Shown: piece after piece, positions 6,514 to 15,214 of the stretch | How positions within the stretch are numbered: the stretch's first letter is position 1 | How the letters are laid out: every line of letters starts with the position of its first letter | The notes under the pieces: model-generated | Seen by the model: only the letters and a program-made list of their open reading frames with translations | Database searches by the model: none | Told to the model about the DNA's origin: nothing | From: JARRQB01 sp965368585 | GTDB lineage: Bacteria > Pseudomonadota > Gammaproteobacteria > Chromatiales > Chromatiaceae | Direction: 5' to 3' | Assembly (NCBI GenBank): GCA_965368585.1 | Contig: CBDUNM010000075.1 | Location: forward strand, 1 to 22,792 | DNA: 22,792 nt | Translations under genes and position numbers: made by a program

Positions 6514-6998
6514 GATTCCAGCACCTCTTTGAGCGGTGTTTCATAGCGTGTACGAATGGTCGCGATAATCTCGGCCGGGTCGGTGGCGTGCAGGCTGTGC
6601 ACGATCAAGCGGCTGCGGTCGGCCGTCACGAAGGCGGAGACCGTACCCGGCGTCAGGGAGACGGTATTGGCTAACAGGCTGATGCCCACTTCGCTGCGCA
6701 GTTGGAGCGGCATCTCGATGAAGGCGGGTTGAATGTTCCTCGGCGGCCCCAGCACCAGTCTGGCGACCGCCACGTTGGCAACCAGGATGTCATACGCAAC
6801 GACGCCGAGTAAGCGTATCAGTACCAGCGGCCGTCGCACGGTTACCTCCTCCGGCCAGAAGCGCGCGGTATAGAGTGGGATCGCCCAACCGAGCAGTGCA
6901 CCGAGCAGCAGGTGCCCGGCACTCACGTCGTTGGCCAGCAGAATCCAGATCGCCAGCAGCATGCACGTCAGTATCGGGTGGGGCAGCAGGCGTTTCAT
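6507..6998 (-). CDS. mrpE: Mrp antiporter subunit E (MnhE/PhaE)
   Basis: A 163-residue subunit. Two or three N-terminal helices (HPILTCMLLAIWILL, SAGHLLLGALLGWAIPLYTA, IRLLGVVAYDILVANVAVAR) are followed by a cytoplasmic domain with IQPAFIEMPLQLRSEVGISL, LANTVSLTPGTVSAFV and IVHSLHATDP, all typical of MrpE. The start overlaps mrpD by 4 nt (ATGA) and the end overlaps mrpF by 7 nt. In other bacteria MrpE is required for full complex assembly rather than for the transport step itself. Confidence 0.94.
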   Translation of the reverse strand: MKRLLPHPILTCMLLAIWILLANDVSAGHLLLGALLGWAIPLYTARFWPEEVTVRRPLVLIRLLGVVAYDILVANVAVARLVLGPPRNIQPAFIEMPLQLRSEVGISLLANTVSLTPGTVSAFVTADRSRLIVHSLHATDPAEIIATIRTRYETPLKEVLESC

Positions 6999-8515
6999 GA
7001 GGTACCGGTCCCGGTTGAGCCCGGCAGGACGGCCCGCAGGTAGTCTGCAGGGTCCACGAGTTGCTCGGCCGCCGCCCAGGCAAAGTCGTACAGCGGTGCC
7101 GCAAACACGACCAACAATACACCGAGCGTCACCAGCGTCAGCGGCGCAGCCAGGTGTGCGGCATTCAGCCGGACGGTCGACGCAGCCAGCGCATCGTCCA
7201 CCTGGTAAAACAGGCGGCTGCCGGAGCGGGCCAGGCTGATGACGGTCAGCAGGCTGGTGAGCAACATGATACTAAGCACCCATGCCATCCAGGGACTGCC
7301 GATGCTGGACTCGAGGATCAAAAATTTCCCAATAAAGCCCGATAAGGGCGGCATACCGGCGATCGCGATGGCAGTCAGCAGAAACACCCCTCCGAGCAAA
7401 TTGGACTGTGCCAGGTATGGTCCGGCGGCGAGACGGTCGCCGAGTTCGCCGCGCACCCGGGCAATCACATCGGCGAACAGGAACAAGGCCGCGGCGGCGA
7501 AGATCGAATGCGTGAGATAGTAGAGTCCGGCGGCGAGCGCGGGCGTTTCGCCCAACCCGAAAGCCGTGAGGAGTGTACCCGACGAGGCCACGACCAGGAA
7601 AGCCACGATCTGTGACAACCGGGTGCTCGCCAGTGCGCCGAGCGTGCCGAACGTCAGCGTGGCGAGCGCCAGCGGCAGGAGCCAAGGTTCGATCAGTCCT
7701 GCCGCGACGCCGCCGGCCGAGCCGAAAACCAACGTATATATCCTTAAGATCGCGTACGCACCGACCTTGGTCATGATGGCGAACAGAGCAGCGACCGGTG
7801 CACTGGTATTGGCGTAGGCTGCCGGCAACCAGAGGTGCAGGGGCGCGAGGGCCGCTTTGAGCGCGAATACCACGAACAGCAGGAGTCCCGCGGCACTAGC
7901 GATGCCGGCTTCGCGCTCGGGCAAATCGGCCATGCGTTGGGCGATATGCGCCAGGTTGAGCGTGCCGAGCACCCCGTAGAGTGTGCCAACGGCGAACAGG
8001 AACAAGGTCGAGCCGATCAGGTTCACCACCACGTAATGCAGCCCGGCGCGGGTACGCAGTTTGCCGCCACCGTGCAGCAGCAGGCCGTAGGAGGCGATCA
8101 ACAGCACCTCGAAGAAGACGAACAGGTTGAACAGGTCCCCGGTGAGAAAGGCACCGTTCAAGCCGAACAGCTGAAACTGAAACAGGACGTGGAAATGGCG
8201 GCCGGCGCGGTCCGCGCCCTGAATCGCGTAAAGCAGCGCGCAAGCGCCCAGCAGCGCCGTGAGGGCAACCATCGCGGTGGCCAGTCGGTCGGCCACCAGC
8301 ACGATGCCAAAAGGAGCAGGCCAGTTTCCGAGCCGGTAAACGGCGATGCTGCCATCGGCGCTCGCGGTGAGCAGTTGCAGGGCCACGATGACCAGGATCA
8401 CGGCCGCGGTCATGCTGACGCTGCGGCGCACGCGGGTGGCCGAGCCGCGCAACAGCACCAGTGCAATACCGGTCAGCAACGGGACCAGCAAGGGCAGCAT
8501 GATCAGGTGGCTCAC
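6995..8515 (-). CDS. mrpD: Mrp antiporter subunit D (MnhD/PhaD), NuoN-like
   Basis: A 506-residue, about 14-helix protein homologous to the proton-pumping subunits NuoL/M/N of complex I (proton_antipo_M domain). Key charged residues are present: E136 in LFVFFEVLLIASYG, K220 in VFALKAALAPLHLW and K250 in IMTKVGAYAILR. E136 and K220 correspond closely to E137 and K219 of Bacillus subtilis MrpD, which are essential there. HLWLPAAYANTSAPVAALF is the conserved helix-7 region. It overlaps mrpC and mrpE by 4 nt each, so the operon is read as one message with coupled translation. The sequence appears full length and intact. Confidence 0.96.
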   Translation of the reverse strand: MSHLIMLPLLVPLLTGIALVLLRGSATRVRRSVSMTAAVILVIVALQLLTASADGSIAVYRLGNWPAPFGIVLVADRLATAMVALTALLGACALLYAIQGADRAGRHFHVLFQFQLFGLNGAFLTGDLFNLFVFFEVLLIASYGLLLHGGGKLRTRAGLHYVVVNLIGSTLFLFAVGTLYGVLGTLNLAHIAQRMADLPEREAGIASAAGLLLFVVFALKAALAPLHLWLPAAYANTSAPVAALFAIMTKVGAYAILRIYTLVFGSAGGVAAGLIEPWLLPLALATLTFGTLGALASTRLSQIVAFLVVASSGTLLTAFGLGETPALAAGLYYLTHSIFAAAALFLFADVIARVRGELGDRLAAGPYLAQSNLLGGVFLLTAIAIAGMPPLSGFIGKFLILESSIGSPWMAWVLSIMLLTSLLTVISLARSGSRLFYQVDDALAASTVRLNAAHLAAPLTLVTLGVLLVVFAAPLYDFAWAAAEQLVDPADYLRAVLPGSTGTGTS

Positions 8516-8844
8516 GCGCTGTCTTCCTTGCCGTCAACCTGGTCGTTGCCCAGTTCGGCCCGTGCGCGCAGCGCCAGCATCACGACGAAGGCGGTCATGC
8601 CGAAGCTGATCACGATAGCGGTCAATACCAACGCCTGGGGCAATGGGTCTGCATACAGCGCACGGTTCGTCTGGATGATCGGCGGCGCGCCGATGCTCAG
8701 CCGACCGACGACGAACAGGAACAGATTGACCGCGTACGATAGCAGCGTCAGTCCCAACAGTACCGGGAAGCTACGGCCGCGCAGGGCGAGATAGACGCCG
8801 CACGCGGTCAGCACGCCAATCAGTAATGAGACGAGGATCTCCAT
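8512..8844 (-). CDS. mrpC: Mrp antiporter subunit C (MnhC/PhaC), NuoK-like
   Basis: A 110-residue, three-helix subunit homologous to NuoK. The hallmark ADPLPQALVLTAIVISFGMT is present; the first helix is MEILVSLLIGVLTACGVYLA and the second contains PVLLGLTLLSYAVNLFLFVV. The start overlaps the mrpA stop by one base and the end overlaps mrpD by 4 nt. The C-terminal tail is short and charged (ELGNDQVDGKEDSA). Confidence 0.95.
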   Translation of the reverse strand: MEILVSLLIGVLTACGVYLALRGRSFPVLLGLTLLSYAVNLFLFVVGRLSIGAPPIIQTNRALYADPLPQALVLTAIVISFGMTAFVVMLALRARAELGNDQVDGKEDSA

Positions 8845-11654
8845 TAAGGGCCCTTCTGGCTTCGGGCCCTGACAGGCCGGTTTAGGTCATGCAGCCGGCC
8901 GAGGCGCACCAGTACCACCAGCGTGACCCCGATTACCACCAGGAACACACCGAGGTCGAACAGCATGGCGGAGGCCAGTTCCAGTTCGCCCACCACGGGC
9001 CAGTGAACGTGGGTGAACGTCGACGTGAGAAAGGGGTAGCCGAACAGCCAGCTCCCCAGCCCGGTCGCCGTGGCGATCGCCAGTCCCACGCCGATCAGGG
9101 GATGAAGCTTGCCGCCCATGCGCGTGCGGGTCCAGGCGATACCGTTGGCCAGGTACTGCAGGATGAGGGCGACCGCCGTTATCAAGCCGGCGATGAAACC
9201 GCCGCCCGGTTGGTTGTGCCCGCGCAGCAGCACAAACACTGCGACCAGCAACGCCAGCGGCAGCAGCAGCCGCGACAACACTGCCATGATCAAGGGGTGG
9301 GTATCCCAGCTCCAGGGGCGCCCCCCGGCGTCGGTCGTGGGCGCCGGCAGTTTCAGGCCCTCGAGCAGGCCGAAGATGCCGATGGCAGCAATGGCCAGCA
9401 CCGAGATCTCGCCCAAGGTGTCGAAGCCGCGGAAGTCGACCAGAATGACGTTGACGACATTCGTGCCGCCGCCGCCCGGTACGCTGTTGGCAAGGAAGTA
9501 GTCGGAGATGGGCTGATAGGGCCGGGTCAGCACGGCCCAGCTCAGCAGTCCCGCGCCGCCGCCTGCGATCAGTGCCAGCGCCAGGTCGCGCGCACGACGT
9601 GCCGGCCGCGACTCGGCCGGACTGAGCTGCGGCAGGAAGTAGAGCGCGAGCAGCAGCAGCACGATGGTGACCACCTCGACCGTCAACTGGGTGAGCGCCA
9701 GATCAGGCGCGGAGAACTTGACGAAGGCCAGAGCGACAACCAGGCCGACGACACCGAGGAATACCAGTGCCACGTAACGTTGCCGGTGCAGTATCACTGT
9801 GCCTATCGCTCCGACCATCAGGGCCAGGCTGGCGGCCAGACTGACGGGGTCGAGCGGCGTTGACGCGCGCCCGCCCGCGAGCGTCCCCCCGGTCCAGAAC
9901 CCGATCGCTACCGCAGCGCAGGCCGTCACAACCAGAATGACTACCAGACGCTGCAACGATGGCCGGTAGACAACGGCGCTGAGCGCCTCGGCGGAGCGGT
10001 AAAGACGGGCCTCCAACCATTGGAACACGCTGCGCGCGTCGATTCTGCCGACGGTTCGGTCATGCAGCGCGAAAAGTGGCCTGCGCGCCGCGTATACCAG
10101 CACGCCGGCGGTCAGTGCGATCAGGCTCATACCCAACGCGGGCGTGAAGCCATGCCAGATGGCCAGACTGTACTGCGGCAGTTCCTCCTGCAGGGTTGAC
10201 TGGGCCGCAACCGCGAGCAGTGGGCCAAAGGTCCAGGCGGGCAGCATGCCGACGGCCAGGCAGATCACCACCAGGATTTCTACCGGGACCTTCATCCAGC
10301 GCGGCGGTTCGTGAGGCGTTCGGGGCAAATCTACCGGCTCGCCGTTGAAGAACACGTCGTGGATGAACCGCAGCGAATAGGCTACGGCGAATACACCCGC
10401 GGTTGTCGCGACCACGGGCAGCCAAGGCGTCGTGCCGTCTGCCGAAAGGTAGACCGTTTTGGCGAAGAACATCTCTTTTGACAGAAAGCCGTTGAGCAGC
10501 GGCACGCCCGCCATCGCGGCGGCGGCCACCATGGCGAGCAAGGCCGTATAGGGCATGTATTTCCACAGGCCGTTGAGTCGGCGCATATCGCGCGTCCCGG
10601 CCTCATGGTCGATGATGCCAGCCGCCATGAACAGCGAGGCCTTAAAGGTCGCGTGATTCATGATGTGGAAGATCGCGGCCACGGCCGCCAGGGGAGTGCC
10701 GATGCCGAACAACAAAGTGATCAGGCCCAGATGGCTGATGGTCGAGTATGCGAGCAGACCTTTGAGATCGTGTTTGAACAGCGCCGTATAAGCACCGATC
10801 AGCAGGGTGGCGAGCCCGGCGCCGCCGACCAGCCAGGACCACTCCGAAGAATACGACAGGGCGGGAAACAGACGGGCGAGCAGGAACACGCCGGCCTTCA
10901 CCATGGTGGCCGAATGCAGGTAGGCACTCACGGGCGTCGGTGCCGCCATGGCATGCGGCAGCCAGAAATGAAACGGAAACTGGGCCGACTTGGTAAACAC
11001 GCCCAGCAGGATCAGCACAAGAGTCGGTACGTACCAGGGGTGCTCGTGAATGGCGTCGCTCGCGGCCAAAATGACCGACAGATCGTAACTGCCCGCTATT
11101 TCTCCCAGCAAAAGGAAACCGGCCAGCATCGCCAAGCCGCCGGCCCCGGTTATCGCCAAGGCCATCCGTGCGCCTTGACGGGCGTCCTCGCGGTGTCGCC
11201 AGTAGCTGATCAGGAGGAAGGAGCTAACGCTGGTCAGTTCCCAGAAAATCAGCAGCTGGATGAGGTTCTCAGAGAGCACCACGCCGAGCATCGAACCCAT
11301 AAAAAACAACAGGTAAGCGAAAAAACGGCCGATCGGGTCCGCTTCGGCGAGATAGTAACGAGCATAGAGGATGACCAGCAGGCCGATAACCAGGATCATC
11401 AACGCGAACAGCAGCCCGAGTCCGTCAAGCCGCAGCGCAATGCCCAGGCCAACGTCGGGGATCCACTCCGCGCGCCACAACAGCGTTTCTCCAGCCATCG
11501 CCAGACGTGCCGCCGGCAGCAGCAAGATCAGCGCAATCGCGGTGATAGCGCCTGCGGCGAAAGCCGGCCAGAAGCGACCGTTTCCGCAGACCCAGGGCAG
11601 CAGCGCTGCCCCGATAAAAGGAATCAACACCACGAGTAACAAGGTCACCCCCAT
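8844..11654 (-). CDS. mrpA: Mrp antiporter subunit A fused to B (MnhAB/PhaAB), NuoL-like
   Basis: A 936-residue fused MrpA/MrpB, as in group-2 operons of Sinorhizobium (phaAB) and pseudomonads. Residues about 1-500 are the NuoL-like proton-translocating domain, with E139 in LIFWELTSVSSFLL, K222 in LGVFTKSAQFPFHFWLPHAM and K253 in HSATMVKAGVF. Then come the MrpA-specific helices with KFSAPDLALTQLTVEVVTIV, and finally the MnhB domain (about 790-925) with LLRGHNQPGGGFIAGLITAV. The cation exchanged (Na+ or K+) cannot be read from the sequence. The start is uncertain: the ATG at 11654 lies too close to GGAGG, while a GTG at 11648-11646 has ideal 7-nt spacing, so translation may begin two codons later. 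It is the first gene of the operon. Confidence 0.95.
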   Translation of the reverse strand: MGVTLLLVVLIPFIGAALLPWVCGNGRFWPAFAAGAITAIALILLLPAARLAMAGETLLWRAEWIPDVGLGIALRLDGLGLLFALMILVIGLLVILYARYYLAEADPIGRFFAYLLFFMGSMLGVVLSENLIQLLIFWELTSVSSFLLISYWRHREDARQGARMALAITGAGGLAMLAGFLLLGEIAGSYDLSVILAASDAIHEHPWYVPTLVLILLGVFTKSAQFPFHFWLPHAMAAPTPVSAYLHSATMVKAGVFLLARLFPALSYSSEWSWLVGGAGLATLLIGAYTALFKHDLKGLLAYSTISHLGLITLLFGIGTPLAAVAAIFHIMNHATFKASLFMAAGIIDHEAGTRDMRRLNGLWKYMPYTALLAMVAAAAMAGVPLLNGFLSKEMFFAKTVYLSADGTTPWLPVVATTAGVFAVAYSLRFIHDVFFNGEPVDLPRTPHEPPRWMKVPVEILVVICLAVGMLPAWTFGPLLAVAAQSTLQEELPQYSLAIWHGFTPALGMSLIALTAGVLVYAARRPLFALHDRTVGRIDARSVFQWLEARLYRSAEALSAVVYRPSLQRLVVILVVTACAAVAIGFWTGGTLAGGRASTPLDPVSLAASLALMVGAIGTVILHRQRYVALVFLGVVGLVVALAFVKFSAPDLALTQLTVEVVTIVLLLLALYFLPQLSPAESRPARRARDLALALIAGGGAGLLSWAVLTRPYQPISDYFLANSVPGGGGTNVVNVILVDFRGFDTLGEISVLAIAAIGIFGLLEGLKLPAPTTDAGGRPWSWDTHPLIMAVLSRLLLPLALLVAVFVLLRGHNQPGGGFIAGLITAVALILQYLANGIAWTRTRMGGKLHPLIGVGLAIATATGLGSWLFGYPFLTSTFTHVHWPVVGELELASAMLFDLGVFLVVIGVTLVVLVRLGRLHDLNRPVRARSQKGP

Positions 11655-12433
11655 TCCTCCATAGTCACGTCGGGCGGGCAAAGGTTTCTGATCAACAATA
11701 CTGCCTTCGGGGTTACTCGGTTTTTCATCGACGCTTGGGCTCAGGCAGGCGATTGTCTGCGGCAGCCGGTGCGCGGTGCCGTTCGTTTATTGTTCGGGTG
11801 GCGCTAGTTTACCCGGGTAGATTTTCTTTTTTCTCCCCTTTAACTATTGCGTTTAATTTAAAGCGATGCTCTTCGCTCACGAAACGCAACCCGTCGTGCG
11901 CCACGCGCGCGCGTCGTCTGACCTGCGGGCTATTGTCTCCGCTTGCGGCACTCTCGCGTCCACTAGCTCCTCGGCGCCGGCCGGCGCCGAGCTCACTCAA
12001 CTGGCCGATCGCATCGTGGCCTGTGTTGGGTGTTTGGATGCGCGTCATCCGCGCCCCGCCCGCTGCGGGCGCTCTTGGTACGTCCCGGTTCTTTGCGGAA
12101 GAACTTGTTCGGAATGGCATGGGCTGCTGGAACTCGATGTGCAAACTGCATAGATGCAGGAGTGACCCAACGCAAGGAGCAGTTGCTGAGAACAGCAATA
12201 TTGCCGGGGAGCCGTGGCAGCGGACCCTATGGGTCAGTTCCTAGGCCACTCGATCTCGTATCAGATTGCCGCGGGGTGAGCCGAAACCGAAATGACCTAT
12301 GTCACTTCGCGGTTGGGTAAACGCCCAGCCAAGGACGGCTGGGCTGGGGCATCTTGAGTGCGCCCAAGCCGCACCACGGATGGTCTGCCGAACTTGCAGA
12401 TTACCGCCGGATAGCCTAGTGCCCGTCAGCCAA
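11655..12433. other. Intergenic region upstream of mrpA
   Basis: No convincing gene is visible; the several overlapping frames have no domain. It should contain the mrp promoter (minus strand). The visible landmarks are a perfect 10-bp palindrome TACCCGGGTA (11810-11819), an AT-rich pyrimidine tract (about 11819-11865), and a hairpin CCCAGCC-AAGGAC-GGCTGGG (12324-12343) without a T-run. I could not assign a -35/-10 pair with confidence. Confidence 0.5.
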
Positions 12434-12687
12434 CCTGCATGTTGCACCAGCCGACCGGGGACGGGCGCGAATGCATCGGCAGGGGTGCGGCGCAAGTCCT
12501 GTGCGGGGCGCATTCTAGCAAGTACAGTTTGCCCCCGTCCCCGATCTATCCGGGCCCTCGCTGGTCCAGGCACGCTGGGACTTGCCCTGCACTCAAACCA
12601 TAGCTGCGACTATGGTTTTCCCTCCAGGGCGGCGTCCAAACGCACCTGGCCGGCACGAACATCCCGGATACTGGTGCAACATGCAGG
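12434..12687 (+). mobile_element. MITE-like element, copy B (254 bp, perfect TIRs)
   Basis: It is bounded by perfect 17-bp inverted repeats: CCTGCATGTTGCACCAG (12434-12450) and CTGGTGCAACATGCAGG (12671-12687). An inner inverted repeat GGGGACGGG (12456-12464) pairs with CCCGTCCCC near 12534-12542, and CCATAG-CTGCGA-CTATGG (12598-12615) is a perfect small hairpin, so the transcript could fold strongly. It has no coding capacity for a transposase. Copy A lies 6.8 kb away in the same orientation. Both are followed by CTAA, then, after different spacers, by the shared 11-mer CTGCAACGATG, so the repeated unit may extend slightly further. Confidence 0.75.
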
Positions 12688-13005
12688 CTAAGCTGCAACG
12701 ATGCCTGGGAACGACCGCAGAGCGTCGGCGAGGCGCTTGGTTTTCGGCGCCAGGGCTAAATTGGCTCGAATCTTGTCCCCGCCTTATGCCGGCAGGCATT
12801 GTCGAACGTGCTGCCGCACGCCGCTGCGAATACCGCTGGATTTCTGCACGCCCGAGGATTGCCGGGACGCGTCGCGGCGCGACGAATTCCAATAGACTGC
12901 GTCGTCATCAACCCCCGAGGGTAACAAAAACCCGCGAAGTTGCTGCTACAGTCGGGTCGGTATTCTCGAACATGATCGGCTGTGTGTTGGTGTGAGGAAA
13001 AGCAC

Positions 13006-13152
13006 ATGACACAGGTGGTTGGCAGTAGCGGCCCGATCGCCGATGGCGCATACTTTTTGACCTATGCCATAGGTTTAGCGACGGTGGGCGGCAACAGTAG
13101 TGAGATCCTAATGCACAACGCACAATATCTGCCTGTATGTGCTATTTATTAA
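13006..13152 (+). CDS. Possible small protein (48 aa) upstream of hoxF
   Basis: This short frame is preceded by GAGGAAAA, about 8 nt before the ATG, one of the better ribosome-binding sites in the region. It encodes MTQVVGSSGPIADGAYFLTY and then AIGLATVGGNSSEILM, ending PVCAIY. It has no recognisable domain. It ends about 200 bp before hoxF and could be a leader peptide, a remnant, or chance. Only the ribosome-binding site and its place in front of the operon argue for it. Confidence 0.25.
   Translation: MTQVVGSSGPIADGAYFLTYAIGLATVGGNSSEILMHNAQYLPVCAIY
13061..13073. promoter_or_regulatory. Perfect short palindrome CCTATG-C-CATAGG
   Basis: A perfect 6+1+6 palindrome preceded by TTTTTGA, in the region between the mrp and hox operons. 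It lies inside the small open frame at 13006-13152. It could be a regulator half-site pair for the hox promoter, but a single palindrome of this size can arise by chance. Confidence 0.2.
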
Positions 13153-13214
13153 AAGCTTCTGCCAGGTGCAGGGCCGTATACGAACCACGTCTTGATTCGT
13201 CGTACGTAACGGTT

Positions 13215-13236
13215 TTGGTGCGCGGCTTTGCACCAA
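13215..13236. promoter_or_regulatory. Inverted repeat TTGGTGC-N8-GCACCAA
   Basis: A perfect 7-bp inverted repeat with an 8-nt loop, 113 nt before the hoxF start. It lacks a following T-run, so it is not an obvious intrinsic terminator. A transcription-factor operator or a 5'-UTR hairpin is possible. The symmetry is seen; any function is inferred. Confidence 0.3.
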
Positions 13237-13348
13237 TACGATCGTCGGCTGAGCATCTTGATGCTGAGGTTTGACACCACCGTATACCTGCTTGTGTCAG
13301 CTGGCTTGGCGCAACGGTCTTCCAGTCACGGCTAGTCCTGTACCCAAA

Positions 13349-15214
13349 ATGTCAGATTCGATCGATAGCAAAACCCTGTTGACACCCATTATTCGGCGAC
13401 ACGGCTGTGATCCGACCTGCTTGTTGCAAATTCTGCGCGATGTTCAGGACCTGGAAGGCTGGATATCACCACAGGCCATTGGCGTGATCGCTGACCTACT
13501 TGAGCTGCCCGGAGCGCGGGTCAAGGGCGTGGCCGGGTTCTATAGTTTTCTGCATACAGACCGGCCGGCGCGTTACCGCATCCTGTTTTCGGACAACATC
13601 ACCGACCGGATGCAAGGAAATGCGGAGCTGCTGGAGTACCTCTGCGGCAAGCTGTTGGTGGAACGGGGGCACGTATCCGAGGATGCACTGGTCTATGTTG
13701 ATTATACCTCCTGTACCGGTCTTTGCGACCAGGGTCCCGGACTACTGGTGAATGGCTGGGCGCTTCCGAATACGAGCCGTGAAACCTTGGATGCCGTTGC
13801 CGCATTGGTCCTGGACCAAAAACCGGTGACGGAATGGCCCAACGCACTTTTTCAAATCGTTGACAATATTCAGCGCCGCGACGTACTGCTGGGACACGAT
13901 CTCAACCCGGGTGACGCACTGCGCGCGGCGATTGCCCGCAGCTCTGGCGGCCAGTTTGCGGTCCCGGCCAACGCGCGGTCGTGGCGCGAGGAAATAGGTC
14001 CTGCGCCCCAGGGGCCGGTCGCCACTTTGGAAGAAATCAAATTATCGGGTCTGCGCGGCCGCGGCGGCGCCGGCTTTTCCACCGGGCTTAAATGGGAAGC
14101 CTGTCGCAATGCTGCAGGTCCCAAGCGGTACGTCGTGTGCAACGCCGACGAAGGCGAGCCCGGCACCTTCAAAGACCGAGTGCTACTCACCCGCTACGCC
14201 GACCTGGTGTTCGAGGGCATGAGCGTATGTGCCTACACCATCGGTGCAGAGCAGGGTTTTCTTTATCTACGGGGCGAATACCGCCATCTGCTGGCGCCGT
14301 TGCAAGCGGTGCTGGCGCGGCGGCGGTCCGAAGGTCTGCTGGGTAAGGACATCTGCGGCGTCAAGGGTTTCGATTTCGACATCCGAATTCACCTCGGTGC
14401 CGGAGCCTATGTGTGCGGCGAGGAGTCGGCGCTCATCGAGTCCCTGGAAGGCAAGCGCGGAGTGCCGCGCAACCGGCCTCCTTATCCCGTGACCCATGGC
14501 TATCTGCAGCGCCCCACCACGGTGAACAACGTGGAAACCTTTTGCGCTGCCGCCCTGGTCGCCGTAAAGGGTGGCGACTGGTACCGGGGAAGCGGCACCG
14601 CCAAATCCGCCGGGACCAAGGTCTTGTCCATCTCCGGTGACTGTGCCCGGCCCGGCATCTATGAATATCCCTTTGGTACCCGCGTAAGCCAGATCCTGGA
14701 TGAATGCGGCGCCGCCGATAGTCAGGCAGTGCAGATCAGCGGGCCGTCCGGCGTGTGTATCGGCACCGATGAATTCGAGCGACGTATTGCCTTCGAGGAT
14801 CTACCCACCGCCGGAGCCTTCATGGTGTTCGACCGACGCCGGGACATGTTCGAAGTGGCGCAAAATTTCGTGCACTTTTTCGCGCACGAGTCGTGTGGTT
14901 TCTGCACGCCGTGCCGGGTTGGGACGACCATGCTCGAGGCCACCATGGACAAGATCGCCAACGGCAACGGTACGCCTTACGATCTGAACGAAATCGAAAA
15001 ACTGGACCGCGTACTCCATCAATCTGCTCATTGCGGTCTGGGGCACACCGCCTGTAACCCCACGTTGGATACCATCAAACGCTTCCGGCCGACCTACGAG
15101 AAACGTCTCAAGTCACTCGACTTCCAGCCAGCGTTCGACTTGGACGGCGCGCTGGCGAGGGCCCGGCAGATGACCGGACGAGATGATGCGGGCGCGCACT
15201 TGGAGAACGAGTAA
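13349..15214 (+). CDS. hoxF: NAD-reducing hydrogenase diaphorase subunit HoxF
   Basis: A 621-residue large diaphorase subunit that exchanges electrons between NAD(H) and the hydrogenase. The N-terminal NuoE-like thioredoxin-fold domain (about 1-150) has the Cys pair in DYTSCTGLCDQGPGLLVNG near residue 121; the usual C-x4-C pair upstream is not evident. The NuoF-like domain has the FMN/NADH glycine loop LRGRGGAGFSTGLKWE (about 235), NADEGEPGTFKDR (about 264) and GAGAYVCGEESALIESLEG (about 350). The [4Fe-4S] ligands are in ESCGFCTPCRVG (about 514) and HCGLGHTACNP (about 562). I chose the ATG at 13349, although no good Shine-Dalgarno is visible; a TTG at 13271 would add 26 residues. Its stop overlaps hoxU (TAATG). 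Confidence 0.94.
   Translation: MSDSIDSKTLLTPIIRRHGCDPTCLLQILRDVQDLEGWISPQAIGVIADLLELPGARVKGVAGFYSFLHTDRPARYRILFSDNITDRMQGNAELLEYLCGKLLVERGHVSEDALVYVDYTSCTGLCDQGPGLLVNGWALPNTSRETLDAVAALVLDQKPVTEWPNALFQIVDNIQRRDVLLGHDLNPGDALRAAIARSSGGQFAVPANARSWREEIGPAPQGPVATLEEIKLSGLRGRGGAGFSTGLKWEACRNAAGPKRYVVCNADEGEPGTFKDRVLLTRYADLVFEGMSVCAYTIGAEQGFLYLRGEYRHLLAPLQAVLARRRSEGLLGKDICGVKGFDFDIRIHLGAGAYVCGEESALIESLEGKRGVPRNRPPYPVTHGYLQRPTTVNNVETFCAAALVAVKGGDWYRGSGTAKSAGTKVLSISGDCARPGIYEYPFGTRVSQILDECGAADSQAVQISGPSGVCIGTDEFERRIAFEDLPTAGAFMVFDRRRDMFEVAQNFVHFFAHESCGFCTPCRVGTTMLEATMDKIANGNGTPYDLNEIEKLDRVLHQSAHCGLGHTACNPTLDTIKRFRPTYEKRLKSLDFQPAFDLDGALARARQMTGRDDAGAHLENE

Larger units (their letters stand above)
12688..13348. 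other. Intergenic region upstream of hoxF
   Basis: The hox promoter should lie here. Apart from a possible 48-codon frame at 13006-13152 and two inverted repeats listed separately, I see no gene. I searched by eye for a sigma-54 type GG-N10-GC element and for a good sigma-70 pair and could not support either. TTGACA at 13271-13276 has no acceptable -10 partner. Confidence 0.45.

Noticed and set aside
7835..11639. Long plus-strand frames (319, 324 and 344 codons) rich in Gln, Arg, His and Asp
   Set aside because: They are antisense shadows of mrpD and mrpA; their composition is typical of reverse-complemented membrane protein codons.
11809..12198. 129-codon minus-strand frame upstream of mrpA
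   Set aside because: No ribosome site or domain, and overlapping frames are equally open; GC-rich DNA gives such frames by chance.
12324..12343. CCCAGCC-AAGGAC-GGCTGGG hairpin as an intrinsic terminator
   Set aside because: No T-run follows on either strand and no gene ends nearby.
12241..12892. Protein-coding frames inside MITE copy B and its flanks
   Set aside because: Equivalent frames in copy A differ by frameshifting indels, so the repeat is not conserved as protein.
13271..13276. TTGACA as a -35 box for hox
   Set aside because: No acceptable -10 hexamer occurs 16-18 nt downstream.
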